A DNA stretch of 64,000 nucleotides from Methylobacterium sp. (GCA_020252645.1 JADCCN010000006.1:62001-126000); one strand, 5' to 3'; positions 1 to 8,858 are shown, counted from the stretch's first letter. Notes: generated by a model from the letters alone, not told the origin. Translations and numbers: made by a program.

Positions 1-266
1 GCTTCCGCCTCGCCCGAGACGATCGCCGCGAGATGGAAGATCACGTCCGGCCGGTCCGAGATCAGCCGCTCCGCCTCCCCGGTCCGGGCAAAATCGCTTT
101 CCTCGCAAGTCACGGCGAAGGGCATGCCGGCAGGTGCGGATGGCATCACCACATCATGCAGCCGGAGGGCGGTGATCACCCGCCCGCCCAGATGATGATT
201 GCGGACGAGCCGCTCGACGAGCTTGCGGCCAACCATGCCCGCCGCACCAAGGACGAGGATCTTCAT
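1..266 (-). CDS. NAD-dependent epimerase/dehydratase, DenD-like (partial, 3' end outside window)
   Basis: Only the N-terminal 88 or so codons are present. The protein opens with a Rossmann segment (MKILVLGAAGMVGRKLVERL), and residues 75-88 read DVIFHLAAIVSGEAEA, as in extended SDR proteins related to D-erythronate dehydrogenase (DenD). Such enzymes oxidise sugar acids with NAD+. The ATG at 266 follows GAGG by 6 nt and lies 7 nt after the stop of the upstream SDR gene, so it is the distal gene of the operon that starts with the IlvD/Edd dehydratase. Substrate specificity cannot be judged from this fragment; DenD is the closest family I recognise. Confidence 0.75.
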   Translation of the reverse strand, partial: MKILVLGAAGMVGRKLVERLVRNHHLGGRVITALRLHDVVMPSAPAGMPFAVTCEESDFARTGEAERLISDRPDVIFHLAAIVSGEAE

Positions 267-273
267 TTTCGCC

Positions 274-1020
274 TCACAGGGTCCAGCCGCCATCAACCAT
301 AAGTGTCGTGCCGGTCGTGAAGGCACTCTCGTCCGAGGCGAGATAGACCGCGAGCTTCGCGACCTCCTCCGCCGTGCCGAGGCGGCCCATCGGCTGGCGG
401 GCGACGAACATCGCACGCACTTCCGCCTCGCTCTTGCCAGAAGAAGCCGCTAGCGCCGCGATGCGCTGATCCAGAGACGGCGACTGAATCGTGCCGGGGC
501 AGATCGCGTTGCAACGGATGCCCCTGGTGATGAAATCCACTGCAATGGCCTTGGTGAGGCCGATCACCGCGGCCTTGGTCGCGCCGTAGACATAGCGGTT
601 CGGCGCGCCCCTGACCGAGGAAGCGCCGGAGGCGAGGTTGATGATGGAACCGTTACCTTGGGAGAGCATCCCCGGAAGGAAGGCCTTGCTCAAGCGGTGC
701 ATGGATTTCACGTTGAGATCGAACGAGAAATCCCAGGCCTTGTCATCGCATTCGAGGATCGTGCCGTGATGCACAAAGCCCGCGACATTCGCGAGGATAT
801 CGATGCCGCCGACCTTCTCGGCAAAGCGCGCGACCTGCCTGTCGGAGAGCACATCAAGCTTTGAGCGCCTGGCGCGCGGAATGGCATCCAGCGCCTCGCG
901 GTTGATGTCGGTCGCCCAGACGGTCGCGCCCTCGGCCACGAAAGCCTGCGCGATCGCCTGCCCGATGCCCGCGCCGGCAGCCGTGACCACCGCGACCTTG
1001 CCCTTCAGACGTCCTGCCAT
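274..1020 (-). CDS. SDR family oxidoreductase, DHRS6 / 2-keto-3-deoxy-L-fuconate dehydrogenase-like
   Basis: A 248-aa classical short-chain dehydrogenase. The cofactor motif is AAGAGIG (about residues 15-21), Asp and Ile at the end of beta-2 (ATDIN) favour NAD(H), then NVAG, the catalytic Ser region (NLASGASS), YGATKAA with Tyr and Lys, and a C-terminal VDGGWTL. The stretch ANVAGFVHHGTILECDDKAW is very close to the DHRS6/BDH2 subgroup, which in bacteria includes 2-keto-3-deoxy-L-fuconate dehydrogenase. Inference: it oxidises the 2-keto-3-deoxy acid made by the operon's dehydratase. The ATG at 1020 was preferred over a longer in-frame start at 1107 because GGGAGGGAG lies 6 nt upstream. It overlaps the GNAT stop by 16 bp. 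Confidence 0.85.
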   Translation of the reverse strand: MAGRLKGKVAVVTAAGAGIGQAIAQAFVAEGATVWATDINREALDAIPRARRSKLDVLSDRQVARFAEKVGGIDILANVAGFVHHGTILECDDKAWDFSFDLNVKSMHRLSKAFLPGMLSQGNGSIINLASGASSVRGAPNRYVYGATKAAVIGLTKAIAVDFITRGIRCNAICPGTIQSPSLDQRIAALAASSGKSEAEVRAMFVARQPMGRLGTAEEVAKLAVYLASDESAFTTGTTLMVDGGWTL

Positions 1021-1709
1021 GAAATGCTCCCTCCCGGCCTCACGCCGCATTGGGCGAGGCTCCTTTTTTGTTGGCCCGTCGCCACGAAATTCTCCGCTGC
1101 GAGCCATGTTTCATAGCCGGCTTTCAATTCCGGCCATTCCTGATCGATGATCGAGAACCACGCCGTATCGCGGTTCCTCCCCTTCGCCACCATATGCTGG
1201 CGGAAAAGCCCTTCGAAGGTGAAGCCGAAACGCTTCGCAGCCCGTTTCGAGGGCGCGTTGGCATTGTGGCATTTCCACTCATAGCGGCGATAGCCGAGTG
1301 TCGAGAAGGCGTGATCCGCATGGAGAAACAGCGCTTCAGTCGCCACGCGCGTTCTCGCAATCGACGAACCCCAATGGATCGAGCCGATCTCGATCACGCC
1401 ATGCGTCTGGTCGATGCGCATGGCATCCTGCCGGCCGCCGACGCGCCCCGTCGCACGATCCACCACCACATGGCAGAGAATGTCGGTGCGCTTCGCCTTC
1501 GCCTCGATCCAGTTCTGGAAGGTGGGGCGGTCCATCCTCGTCTCGAACAGGAAGAGGTGGTCCTGATCGGCCTGCTCGGTCATGAGCGCCGCGAAAAGCC
1601 CATCCGCATGGCGCACGGGGTCGAGCGGTTCGAGGCGCGCGTAACGCCCTTCCAGCACCAGGGGTGCCGGAAAGGGCCGCGGAACCCAGTTCGAGAGGTC
1701 AGCAGTCAA
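1005..1709 (-). CDS. GNAT family N-acetyltransferase (RimJ/RimL type)
   Basis: A 234-aa protein with the RimJ/RimL-like layout: N-terminal [13 protein letters not shown], a central IGSIHWG strand, then [20 protein letters not shown], the usual segment in which Asn and the following residues contact acetyl-CoA. The target amine is unknown. The start is a TTG at 1709 (4-bp TTGA overlap with the dehydratase stop), with GAGGG 7 nt upstream; no in-frame ATG fits. It is translationally coupled on both sides within a sugar-acid operon, which is unusual company for an acetyltransferase. The C-terminal 25 or so residues (from about GQQKRSL) look unrelated to the fold and overlap the SDR start. Confidence 0.8.
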   Translation of the reverse strand: MTADLSNWVPRPFPAPLVLEGRYARLEPLDPVRHADGLFAALMTEQADQDHLFLFETRMDRPTFQNWIEAKAKRTDILCHVVVDRATGRVGGRQDAMRIDQTHGVIEIGSIHWGSSIARTRVATEALFLHADHAFSTLGYRRYEWKCHNANAPSKRAAKRFGFTFEGLFRQHMVAKGRNRDTAWFSIIDQEWPELKAGYETWLAAENFVATGQQKRSLAQCGVRPGGSISWQDV

Positions 1710-3514
1710 TGATTGTCCCTCGGCGTGCCATGCGTGCGCACGACGCGACGGTATTTCACGGCGTTCTTCAGCACCATGCCCTTCGAGAGGCCATCGACTT
1801 CCTTTCGCTGCATCGCCTGCCAGGGCGTCTGGCTCTTCGGATATTTGTAGCCACCGGCCGCCTTGAGTTCGACCTGCCTTTTCGCGATTTCTTCTTCGGA
1901 AATCAGCATGTTGGCGGAGCGGGTGTTGAGGTCGATGCGGATTCGGTCGCCCGTGCGCAGGATGGCGAGGTTTCCGCCCGCCGCCGCCTCGGGCGTCGCG
2001 TTGAGAATCGAGGGCGAGCCGGAGGTGCCGGATTGCCGGCCGTCGCCGAGGCAGGGAAGCGCCTCGATGCCCTGCTTGATGAGATAGGCCGGGGGCCGCA
2101 TGTTCACGACTTCCGCCGCGCCGGGATAACCGATCGGGCCTGTGCCGCGCATGACGAGGATGCCATCCGCGCCGATCTTGAGAGACGGATCATCGATGCG
2201 ATGGTGGTAATCCTCCGGGCCATCGAACACGAAGGCCGTGCCCTCGAAGGCATTCATGTCCTTCGGGTTTTCGAGATAGCGCCGGCGGAATTCGGGCGAG
2301 ATCACGCTCGTCTTCATGATGGCGCTGTCGAAGAGATTGCCCTTGAGGTTCAGGAACCCGGCCCTGGCTTTCATCGGCTCGGCGAAGGGCTTGATGACGC
2401 GGCGATCCTCGCTGAAACGACCGCGATTGTTTTCGCCGAAGGTCTTGCCGTTCACCGTCAGCGCATCCTCGTGGATGAGGCCCTGCGCGATGAGTTCGGC
2501 CGCCACGGCCGGCACGCCGCCGGCGCGATGATATTCCTCGCCGAGATACTCGCCCGCAGGCTGGAGATTCACCAGCAGCGGAACATCATAGCCGTATTTC
2601 TCCCAGTCATCGGGCGTGAGTTCGATGCCGAGATGGCGCGCAATCGCGATGAGATGGATCGGCGCATTGGTCGAGCCGCCGATCGCGGAATTGATGCGGA
2701 TCGCGTTCTCGAACGCCTTGCGCGTCATGATCTTCGAAGGCGTGAGCCGCTCGAAAACCATCGCCACGACGCGCTTTCCGGTTTCGTAAGCGCATTGCTG
2801 GCGCTCGCGATAAGGCGCGGGGATCGCGGCCGAGCCCGGCAGGCTCATGCCAAGGGATTCCGCGAGGCTGTTCATGGTGGAGGCCGTGCCCATCGTGTTG
2901 CAATGACCGGTGGAGGGAGCCGAGGAAGCGACGAGTTCGATGAACTGCTCGTAGTTGATTTCGCCCGCGGCCATCATCTGCCGCGCCTTCCAGACAATCG
3001 TGCCGGAGCCCGTGCGCTCGCCGCGGAACCAGCCATTGAGCATCGGCCCGACATTCATGGAAATCGCGGGGATATCCACCGTCGCGGCAGCCATCAGCAG
3101 GGCGGGCGTGGTCTTGTCGCAGCCCGTCAGCAACACCACGCCGTCGAGCGGATAGCCATAGAGGACCTCCACGAGACCAAGATAGGCAAGGTTGCGATCG
3201 AGCGCGGCCGTGGGCCGCTTGCCGGTTTCCTGGATGGGATGGACGGGGAATTCCATCACCACGCCGCCCGCTTCGCGAATGCCTTCGCGAATGCGCTGGG
3301 CCAGCACCACGTGATGCCGGTTGCAGGGCGAGAGATCGGAACCGGTCTGCGCGATGCCGATGATCGGCTTTCCCGATTGCAGTTCCTCGCGCGTCAACCC
3401 GTAATTCAGGTAGCGCTCGAGATAGAGCGCGGTCATGTCCGGGTTGCCGGGATTGTCGAACCAGTCGCGCGAGCGAAGTTTGAAGCCTTGGCGCGAAGCC
3501 GGTTTACGGGCCAT
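1706..3514 (-). CDS. IlvD/Edd family dehydratase (sugar-acid dehydratase)
   Basis: A 602-aa member of the IlvD/Edd [Fe-S] dehydratase family. Visible family features are [16 protein letters not shown] (Fe-S Cys in SPCN), [14 protein letters not shown] (second Cys), [15 protein letters not shown] (third Cys) and [16 protein letters not shown] near the C terminus. The sequence resembles the pentonate/sugar-acid branch (xylonate or arabinonate dehydratases) more than dihydroxy-acid dehydratase: it opens with [20 protein letters not shown]. It would make a 2-keto-3-deoxy acid from an aldonate. The ATG at 3514 has GGAGGG 5 nt upstream and is preferred over 3547. It is the first gene of the operon; the 211-bp gap to the divergent aminotransferase should carry both promoters. 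Confidence 0.88.
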   Translation of the reverse strand: MARKPASRQGFKLRSRDWFDNPGNPDMTALYLERYLNYGLTREELQSGKPIIGIAQTGSDLSPCNRHHVVLAQRIREGIREAGGVVMEFPVHPIQETGKRPTAALDRNLAYLGLVEVLYGYPLDGVVLLTGCDKTTPALLMAAATVDIPAISMNVGPMLNGWFRGERTGSGTIVWKARQMMAAGEINYEQFIELVASSAPSTGHCNTMGTASTMNSLAESLGMSLPGSAAIPAPYRERQQCAYETGKRVVAMVFERLTPSKIMTRKAFENAIRINSAIGGSTNAPIHLIAIARHLGIELTPDDWEKYGYDVPLLVNLQPAGEYLGEEYHRAGGVPAVAAELIAQGLIHEDALTVNGKTFGENNRGRFSEDRRVIKPFAEPMKARAGFLNLKGNLFDSAIMKTSVISPEFRRRYLENPKDMNAFEGTAFVFDGPEDYHHRIDDPSLKIGADGILVMRGTGPIGYPGAAEVVNMRPPAYLIKQGIEALPCLGDGRQSGTSGSPSILNATPEAAAGGNLAILRTGDRIRIDLNTRSANMLISEEEIAKRQVELKAAGGYKYPKSQTPWQAMQRKEVDGLSKGMVLKNAVKYRRVVRTHGTPRDNH

Positions 3515-3725
3515 TGAGCCCTCCTCATTCATCATATGTTTGGTCAAGCATGCCGCGATGTCGGGCAGAGATCAACCGGAATTCCACGGAAAAACGAAAA
3601 CATCCTCATCCCGCTTTCGCGCATCTTGCGGAAACCGCCGCTTCTTCGCAGAGTGGAGCTGCCGGGGCGCATCGGTCCCCGCATCCAAGATCGGAGCCGC
3701 CGAAGCGGCCCGAGAGAGGGAGACC

Positions 3726-4910
3726 ATGCTGGATCTCGTCCCCGCCTTCGCCCGCATCGGCGAGGAAAATGCCTTCGCGGTTCTCGCCCGCGCGACCGAA
3801 CTCGCCCGCCAGGGCCGCGACATCATCAATCTCGGGATCGGTCAGCCGGATTTCGCAACGCCCGGCCATATCGTGGAAGCGGCGATCAAGGCATTGCGCG
3901 ATGGCCAGCATGGCTACACGCCCGCGACCGGCATTCTTCCCTTGCGAGAAGCGGTGGCGGGGGATGTGCATCGCCGCTTCGGCGCGGAAGTGTCGCCCGA
4001 ACGCGTGATGGTCGTTCCCGGCGGCAAGGTCACCATGTTCATGGCGATCCTGATGTTCGGCCAGCCGGGCGTGGAGATTCTCTATCCCGATCCCGGTTTT
4101 CCCATCTATCGCTCGATGATCGAATTCACGGGCGCGACGCCCGTCCCCGTGCCGATCCGCGAGGAGAACGGTTTTGCTTTCTCCGCCGAGGAGACGCTCT
4201 CGCTCATCACCCCGCGCACGCGCCTGCTCATCATCAACTCGCCCGCGAACCCCACGGGCGGCGTCACGCCCAGGGCGGAGATCGACAAGCTCGTGGCGGG
4301 CCTTGCGCGCTTCCCGCGTGTCGCGCTGATGTCGGACGAGATCTACGACCAGATGACCTATGACGGCGAGGCCCATTGCTCGCTGCTGACCTATCCGGAA
4401 ATCCGCGACCGGCTCATCCTGCTCAATGGCTGGTCGAAAACCTATGCGATGACCGGCTGGCGCATGGGCTGGTCCATCTGGCCCGAGAAGGCCTATGAAG
4501 CCGCACGCAAGCTTGCGGTGAATTCCTTCTCCTGCGTCAACGCGCCCGCCCAATGGGCGGGGCTTGCGGCGCTCACCGGCCCGCAGGATGAGGTGCATCG
4601 CATGGTCGCTGAGTTCGACCGACGCCGGAAGGCGGTCGTGGCCGGGCTCAACGCGCTGCCGGGCGTTTCCTGCGCCACGCCGAAGGGCGCGTTTTACGCG
4701 TTTCCCAACATCAGCCAGACCGGCTGGAAGGCGAAGAAACTCGCCTCGGCCCTGCTCGAAAGGGCGGGAATCGCCACGATTGGCGGGCCGGATTTCGGTG
4801 TGCATGGCGAGGGCTATATCCGCCTCTCCTACGCGAATTCGCTTCCGAATATCGAGCGGGCTCTTGGCCGGATGGGCGAGTTCCTCGCGACCGAACAAGC
4901 CGCCGCCTGA
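3726..4910 (+). CDS. PLP-dependent aminotransferase, class I/II
   Basis: A 394-aa fold-type I aminotransferase. The motifs appear in order: NLGIGQPDF near the N terminus, PGGKVTMF, NSPANPTGG, SDEIYDQMTY (Asp and Tyr contacting PLP), and NGWSKTYAMTGWRMGW, in which Lys238 is the Schiff-base lysine; the C-terminal Arg lies in EGYIRLSYAN. The family contains aspartate, alanine and aromatic aminotransferases, and the sequence does not decide the substrate. An upstream in-frame extension to 3435 is rejected because it crosses the divergent promoter region and MLDLVPAFARIGEENAF matches the family's usual N terminus. GAGAGGGAG lies just upstream. A ligase-like gene follows after 15 bp, so the two are probably co-transcribed. 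Confidence 0.88.
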   Translation: MLDLVPAFARIGEENAFAVLARATELARQGRDIINLGIGQPDFATPGHIVEAAIKALRDGQHGYTPATGILPLREAVAGDVHRRFGAEVSPERVMVVPGGKVTMFMAILMFGQPGVEILYPDPGFPIYRSMIEFTGATPVPVPIREENGFAFSAEETLSLITPRTRLLIINSPANPTGGVTPRAEIDKLVAGLARFPRVALMSDEIYDQMTYDGEAHCSLLTYPEIRDRLILLNGWSKTYAMTGWRMGWSIWPEKAYEAARKLAVNSFSCVNAPAQWAGLAALTGPQDEVHRMVAEFDRRRKAVVAGLNALPGVSCATPKGAFYAFPNISQTGWKAKKLASALLERAGIATIGGPDFGVHGEGYIRLSYANSLPNIERALGRMGEFLATEQAAA

Positions 4911-4925
4911 GCCCGGAGAGAGACG

Positions 4926-6161
4926 ATGCCCAGCCATTTCGACCGGCTCGAAACCCGCTCGCCCGAGAAGCGCGAGGCGGAGGATTTCCGCATTCTTCGC
5001 GCCCTGCTGGCCGAGAGCATCGGCAAGGCACCGGCGCTGAAGAAGCAATTGAAGGGCATCGATATCCGCACGCTGAAGAACCGCGCGGCGCTCGCCGCCG
5101 TGCCGGTCTTCCGCAAGAGCGACCTTCTGGCGCTGCAGAAGGCAAAGCCCCCTTTCGCGGGGCTTGCGGCCACGAAAACCGGGGCGCTGAAGCGTCTCCT
5201 GATGTCCCCCGGGCCAATCTTCGATCCCGAGGGTCATGCCGGCGATTGGTGGGGCGCCGGTCGCGCCTTGTTCGCAGCGGGCTTCCGCAAGGGCGATGTG
5301 GTGTTGAACACCTTCAGCTACCATTTCACGCCCGGCGGCTTCCTCTTCGAATCCGGTGCAACCGCCATCGGCGCCGCAGTGATCCCCGCGGGTCCGGGAC
5401 AGACCGAGCAGCAGCTCGATGCCATCGCCGCGCTCCAGCCCAATGGCTATGCAGGCACGCCGGATTTCCTGAAGATCCTGATCGGGAAAGGCAATGAGGC
5501 CGGTCGGCCCATCACCTCGATCCGGAAGGCGATTGTCTCGGGTGCCGCTTTCCCGCCGAGCCTTCAGGCCTGGGTGAAGGAGCAGGGCATCGCGGCCTGC
5601 CAATGCTACGCGACGGCCGATCTCGGCATCGTCGCCTTTGAGAGCCTCGGCCAGCCCGGGCTCATCATCAACGAGGGGCTGATCGTCGAGATCGTGAAGC
5701 CCGGCACGAACGAAGCCCTCCCCGAGGGCGAGGTGGGCGAGATCGTCGTGACGCGCCTCAACGCGGATTATCCGCTGCTGCGCTTCGGCACGGGCGACCT
5801 TTCGAAGGTCATTCCGGGACGGAGCCCCTGCGGCCGCACCAACCAGCGCCTCGCGGGCTGGATGGGCCGTGCGGACCAGCGCACGAAGGTGAAGGGCATG
5901 TTCGTCGACCCCGCGCAGATCGAGGCGGTCCGGAAGGCGCATCCAGGCCTTGGCCGCCTGCGCCTTGTCGTGACCCGCAAGAATGAACAGGACGCCATGA
6001 CGCTCCGCGCCGAAAGCGGCGAGGCGTCGCCAAGCCTCGCGAGCGCGCTCGCCGCGAGCCTTCAGACGCAGACCAGGCTCAGGGGCGAGGTGGAACTCGT
6101 GGAACCGGGCTCGTTGCCCAATGATGGAAAGATCATCGCGGACGAACGTCCGATCGGCTGA
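4926..6161 (+). CDS. phenylacetate-CoA ligase-like AMP-binding protein
   Basis: A 411-aa protein of the PaaK-like adenylate-forming family. Recognisable parts are the N-terminal helical segment (RSPEKREAEDFRILRALL), NTFSYHFTPGGFLFESGA, AGTPDFLKIL, a YATADLGIVAFE segment at the A5 position, GEVGEIVVTRLN and LRFGTGDLSKV (adenylate-binding Asp), and a C-terminal lid with KVKGMFVDPAQI. The usual Ser/Thr/Gly-rich P-loop (SSGTTGKPT type) is absent; its place holds MSPGPIFDPEG. This may be a subfamily trait and leaves the ATP chemistry uncertain. It follows the aminotransferase by 15 bp. The acid activated, if any, cannot be inferred from sequence. Confidence 0.78.
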   Translation: MPSHFDRLETRSPEKREAEDFRILRALLAESIGKAPALKKQLKGIDIRTLKNRAALAAVPVFRKSDLLALQKAKPPFAGLAATKTGALKRLLMSPGPIFDPEGHAGDWWGAGRALFAAGFRKGDVVLNTFSYHFTPGGFLFESGATAIGAAVIPAGPGQTEQQLDAIAALQPNGYAGTPDFLKILIGKGNEAGRPITSIRKAIVSGAAFPPSLQAWVKEQGIAACQCYATADLGIVAFESLGQPGLIINEGLIVEIVKPGTNEALPEGEVGEIVVTRLNADYPLLRFGTGDLSKVIPGRSPCGRTNQRLAGWMGRADQRTKVKGMFVDPAQIEAVRKAHPGLGRLRLVVTRKNEQDAMTLRAESGEASPSLASALAASLQTQTRLRGEVELVEPGSLPNDGKIIADERPIG

Positions 6162-6237
6162 GAGCAGCGTAAAGCATACCAACCGGGCGCGCTTTCCAGC
6201 GTGACGCGCCCCTCCCGATGCCTTACGGAACGCACCG

Positions 6238-7338
6238 ATGAATAAACATCAGCCGATCATGATTGATGACGCCATGAACCGTGAGTTCGAGACGCGCCGC
6301 GAAGCCGAAATGCGCGCCGTTCGCCTGCCGCCGGACCACCCTCCGGTGAAGACGGGCAAGGTGGGTGTGCTCCTCCTCAATCTCGGCACGCCGGATGGCA
6401 CCGATTACCGGTCCATGCGCCGGTATCTCAAGGAATTCCTGTCCGATCGCCGCGTCATCGAGGTGCCGCGCCTGCTCTGGTGGCCGCTGCTGAACCTCAT
6501 CATCCTGACGACGCGCCCGGGCAGGAAGGGCAAGGATTACGCGACCATCTGGAACAACGAGAAGAACGAAGGGCCCCTCAAGACCATCACCCGCAATCAG
6601 GCGGAAAGACTGGCGGAGCGTCTTTCGGGCGATGATCGGATCGTCGTGGATTTCGCGATGCGCTACGCCAATCCCTCCACGGAGAGCCGCATCCAATGGC
6701 TGAAGGATCAGGGCTGCAACCGCATCCTGCTCGTGCCGCTCTACCCGCATTACGCGGCGGCCACCACCGCCACCGCCGCCGACCAGGCCTTCCGCGCGCT
6801 GATGAAGATGCGCTGGCAGCCCTATGTGCGCGTGGCCCCGGCCTATGCCGACGACCCCGCCTATATCGACGCGCTCGCCAATTCCGTGCGCACCCATCTC
6901 GCCGGTCTCGACTGGGAGCCGGAGGTGCTGGTCGCGACCTTCCACGGCATGCCGGAGAAATATCTCCACAAGGGCGATCCCTACCATTGCGAATGCCAGA
7001 AGACCGGCCGCCTGCTGCGCGAGGCTTTGGGCTGGCCGAAGGAGCGCTTCCGCATCACCTTCCAGTCGCGTTTCGGCAATGATCCGTGGCTGCAGCCCTA
7101 CACGGATGAAACCGTCGAAGCGCTCGCGAAATCCGGCGTGAAGCGCCTCGCGATGATCGCGCCGGGCTTTTCGGCGGATTGCCTCGAGACGCTTGAAGAA
7201 CTCGACGGCGAGAACCGCGAGATCTTCGAGCATAATGGCGGCGAGCAGTTCAGTTACATTCCCGCGCTCAACGACAGCGACGGAGGCATGGACGTGATCG
7301 AGACGATCGTGCGCCGCGAATTGATGGGCTGGATCTGA
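6238..7338 (+). CDS. hemH: ferrochelatase
   Basis: Inserts Fe2+ into protoporphyrin IX, the last step of protoheme synthesis. At 366 aa it has all the family landmarks: VLLLNLGTPDGTD, LYPHYAAATTATAAD, TFHGMPEKYLHKGDPYHCEC with the metal-binding His near residue 236, FQSRFGNDPWLQPYTDE, and MIAPGFSADCLETLEEL with the conserved Glu near 316. The N terminus carries about 40 extra residues before the first strand; a start at 6259 or 6274 is possible because the Shine-Dalgarno for 6238 is weak. The gene stands alone, 76 bp after the ligase-like gene, and is followed by a palindromic repeat and a convergent hydrolase. Confidence 0.97.
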   Translation: MNKHQPIMIDDAMNREFETRREAEMRAVRLPPDHPPVKTGKVGVLLLNLGTPDGTDYRSMRRYLKEFLSDRRVIEVPRLLWWPLLNLIILTTRPGRKGKDYATIWNNEKNEGPLKTITRNQAERLAERLSGDDRIVVDFAMRYANPSTESRIQWLKDQGCNRILLVPLYPHYAAATTATAADQAFRALMKMRWQPYVRVAPAYADDPAYIDALANSVRTHLAGLDWEPEVLVATFHGMPEKYLHKGDPYHCECQKTGRLLREALGWPKERFRITFQSRFGNDPWLQPYTDETVEALAKSGVKRLAMIAPGFSADCLETLEELDGENREIFEHNGGEQFSYIPALNDSDGGMDVIETIVRRELMGWI

Positions 7339-7353
7339 CTTTCATTTCTTCAT

Positions 7354-7396
7354 GCATTTTCTTCGATCAACCGGCGACCACTTGATCGGAAAATGC
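7354..7396 (-). repeat. RIME-like palindromic repeat, copy 1 (antisense orientation)
   Basis: A 43-bp two-part palindrome between the convergent hemH and hydrolase genes. Read on the minus strand it has outer arms GCATTTTC/GAAAATGC, inner arms CGATCAA/TTGATCG and the loop GTGGTCGCCGG. It ends 1 nt from the hydrolase stop codon. Other copies are at 26363, 43945, 47824, 47926, 47988 and 52675. It could act as a 3' end or terminator for both genes. The resemblance to the RIME-type intergenic repeats of rhizobia is from memory, not a search. Confidence 0.8.
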
Positions 7397-7397
7397 T

Positions 7398-8273
7398 TTA
7401 GCCCGCGATGAAATCCGCCGCCGCCTGCTGAACCTCCCGCGAGGCGAGGATGCGCCGATGGCCGAGGCCATCCACCCGCATCAGCCTTGCATTGGGTGCC
7501 TGCGCCAACTCTTCCGCGTCGGCGATCGGAATTTCTCGATCATCGCTGGCGTGGATGATCAGCGCTCTGGGCTGGGAAAGCCCGAGGAAGGCGCGGCCGG
7601 AAAAGCTGTCCATCGGCCGGCCCGCGATTTCCAGCACGCGATCTTCGAAGGCCTGATGGCCGCGCCGCGTGAGTCCCAGCCTTTCCGAGAATTGCCGACC
7701 GTAACCCTGCATCGCTGCTGGTGCCGCGATGGAAACGAAGGCCTTCGCCTTCACCGGCGCGAAGGCGTCGATCGCGCCACCGAGTGCTACCGCCGCGACC
7801 GCTCCGCCGAAGGAATGGGCGATGATGCCCGCGAGCGGCTGCGAACCGCGCACCACCGCCGAGATCGCCTCGACCCCGATGGGAAAATTCAGGATGCGGC
7901 CCGAAGAAGCACCATGCGCGGGCATATCCATCACCAGCACCGAGAAGCCATGCGCCAGCAGCGGCTCCACAAAGCCGGCCATGAACAGGCCCTGCCCGGT
8001 CCAGCCATGCAGCACCAGCACGGTGCCGCGGCTCTCGCCCTCCGGCGCGAAGCGCACGATCTTCACGAAGCCGCAGCCATGCGTCACGAAGCTGTGCTTG
8101 CCTGTCGCGAACAACGCTTCGGCGCGGCGGATATTCGCCTTCCTGCGGTTCACCGGCGCATGGCGCATGGGCGTGCAGAAGAGGCGGAAAGCCAGCCGCC
8201 CCGTCCAACGCGGCGACACCACGCTGGAGGCCCGAACCAAGGGGCGGATGACCTTGAGGGCAAGCTGTGGCAT
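7398..8273 (-). CDS. alpha/beta hydrolase
   Basis: A 291-aa alpha/beta-hydrolase-fold protein. It shows the oxyanion-hole motif VLVLHGWTGQG, the strand VMDMPAHGASSG, the nucleophile elbow AHSFGGAVAAV (Ser at about residue 154), and the acid/His pair in HASDDREIP and DGLGHRRIL. There is no clear signal peptide; the basic, hydrophobic N terminus could be a membrane-associated helix. The substrate is unknown. It is transcribed divergently from a MarR regulator, and two palindromic operators lie between them, so it is probably the regulator's target, for example a detoxification esterase. This is inference from layout. Confidence 0.82.
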   Translation of the reverse strand: MPQLALKVIRPLVRASSVVSPRWTGRLAFRLFCTPMRHAPVNRRKANIRRAEALFATGKHSFVTHGCGFVKIVRFAPEGESRGTVLVLHGWTGQGLFMAGFVEPLLAHGFSVLVMDMPAHGASSGRILNFPIGVEAISAVVRGSQPLAGIIAHSFGGAVAAVALGGAIDAFAPVKAKAFVSIAAPAAMQGYGRQFSERLGLTRRGHQAFEDRVLEIAGRPMDSFSGRAFLGLSQPRALIIHASDDREIPIADAEELAQAPNARLMRVDGLGHRRILASREVQQAAADFIAG

Positions 8274-8294
8274 ATTGTTCCCCTGAATTGCGTT

Positions 8295-8330
8295 TGTTCA
8301 ATCTTGAACAGTGTAGTTCAATTTTGAACA
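8295..8330. promoter_or_regulatory. tandem MarR operators in divergent promoter
   Basis: Two inverted repeats: TGTTCAATCTTGAACA at 8295-8310 (7-bp arms, 2-bp spacer) and AGTTCAATTTTGAACA at 8315-8330 (6-bp GTTCAA/TTGAAC arms). Their centres are exactly 20 bp apart, so both dimers would sit on nearly the same DNA face. They lie 21 bp upstream of the hydrolase start and about 60 bp upstream of the MarR start. Length and spacing fit a MarR-family dimer; assigning them to the adjacent regulator is inference. Confidence 0.8.
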
Positions 8331-8389
8331 AATGCAAGATGCAAACTCGGCTGCCTGTTGTTCGGCCGGGTTTGCAGGGAGGTGCCTCT

Positions 8390-8845
8390 TTGAACGAACG
8401 CCCGTGGGATCACCCGCGCTTCCGCAACTGGATTTGGGTGGGCCGGCTTCACGCGATTTGGGACGCGCGACTCTCCGCGGCCATTGCCCCGCATGGAATC
8501 AGGCTCGCGCAATTCGATATCCTCGCCAATCTCGTGCACGAACCCGGCATCACCCAGCAGCATCTGGCGAAACGGCTGTTCATCGGCCGCTCGAGCCTTT
8601 CCATGGCGCTGCCGGAGCTTGAAAGGATGGGCTGGCTGCGCCGCGAGGGCGACCCCGAGGACAAGCGAATCCGCCGGCTCTTCCTCACGCCGGAAGGCGT
8701 GGCCAAGGCCGAACTCGGCCTTGCGGAACAGCTGCGTCTTCTCAAGGAGATGATGACCGTGCTGACGGCCGAGGAATGCGATCAGCTCGGTGAAAAGGCC
8801 CGTCGCATGGCGGACCACCTGAAGAAGATGCCCGAGACGCGTTGA
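8390..8845 (+). CDS. MarR family transcriptional regulator
   Basis: A 151-aa winged-helix regulator. IRLAQFDILANLVHEPGITQ and HLAKRLFIGRSSLSMALPEL form the helix-turn-helix, GWLRREGDPEDKRIRRLFLT the wing with the typical D/R-rich beta hairpin, and a C-terminal helix (GEKARRMADHL) helps dimerisation. An in-frame extension reaches 8267, but it would read through the operators. The TTG at 8390 has AGGGAGGT 6 nt upstream and gives a normal MarR length, so I chose it. It probably represses itself and the divergent hydrolase; the ligand is unknown. The 3' end lies 13 bp from the convergent kdsD. Confidence 0.9.
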   Translation: MNERPWDHPRFRNWIWVGRLHAIWDARLSAAIAPHGIRLAQFDILANLVHEPGITQQHLAKRLFIGRSSLSMALPELERMGWLRREGDPEDKRIRRLFLTPEGVAKAELGLAEQLRLLKEMMTVLTAEECDQLGEKARRMADHLKKMPETR

Positions 8846-8858
8846 TCGCGCGCGATCC

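Noticed and set aside
3606-6182. 858-aa open frame on the minus strand opposite the aminotransferase and ligase-like genes
   Set aside because: It has no family signature and a composition dominated by Arg, Gly, Ala and His; it mirrors two well-supported plus-strand genes. Long antisense open frames are common in high-GC DNA.
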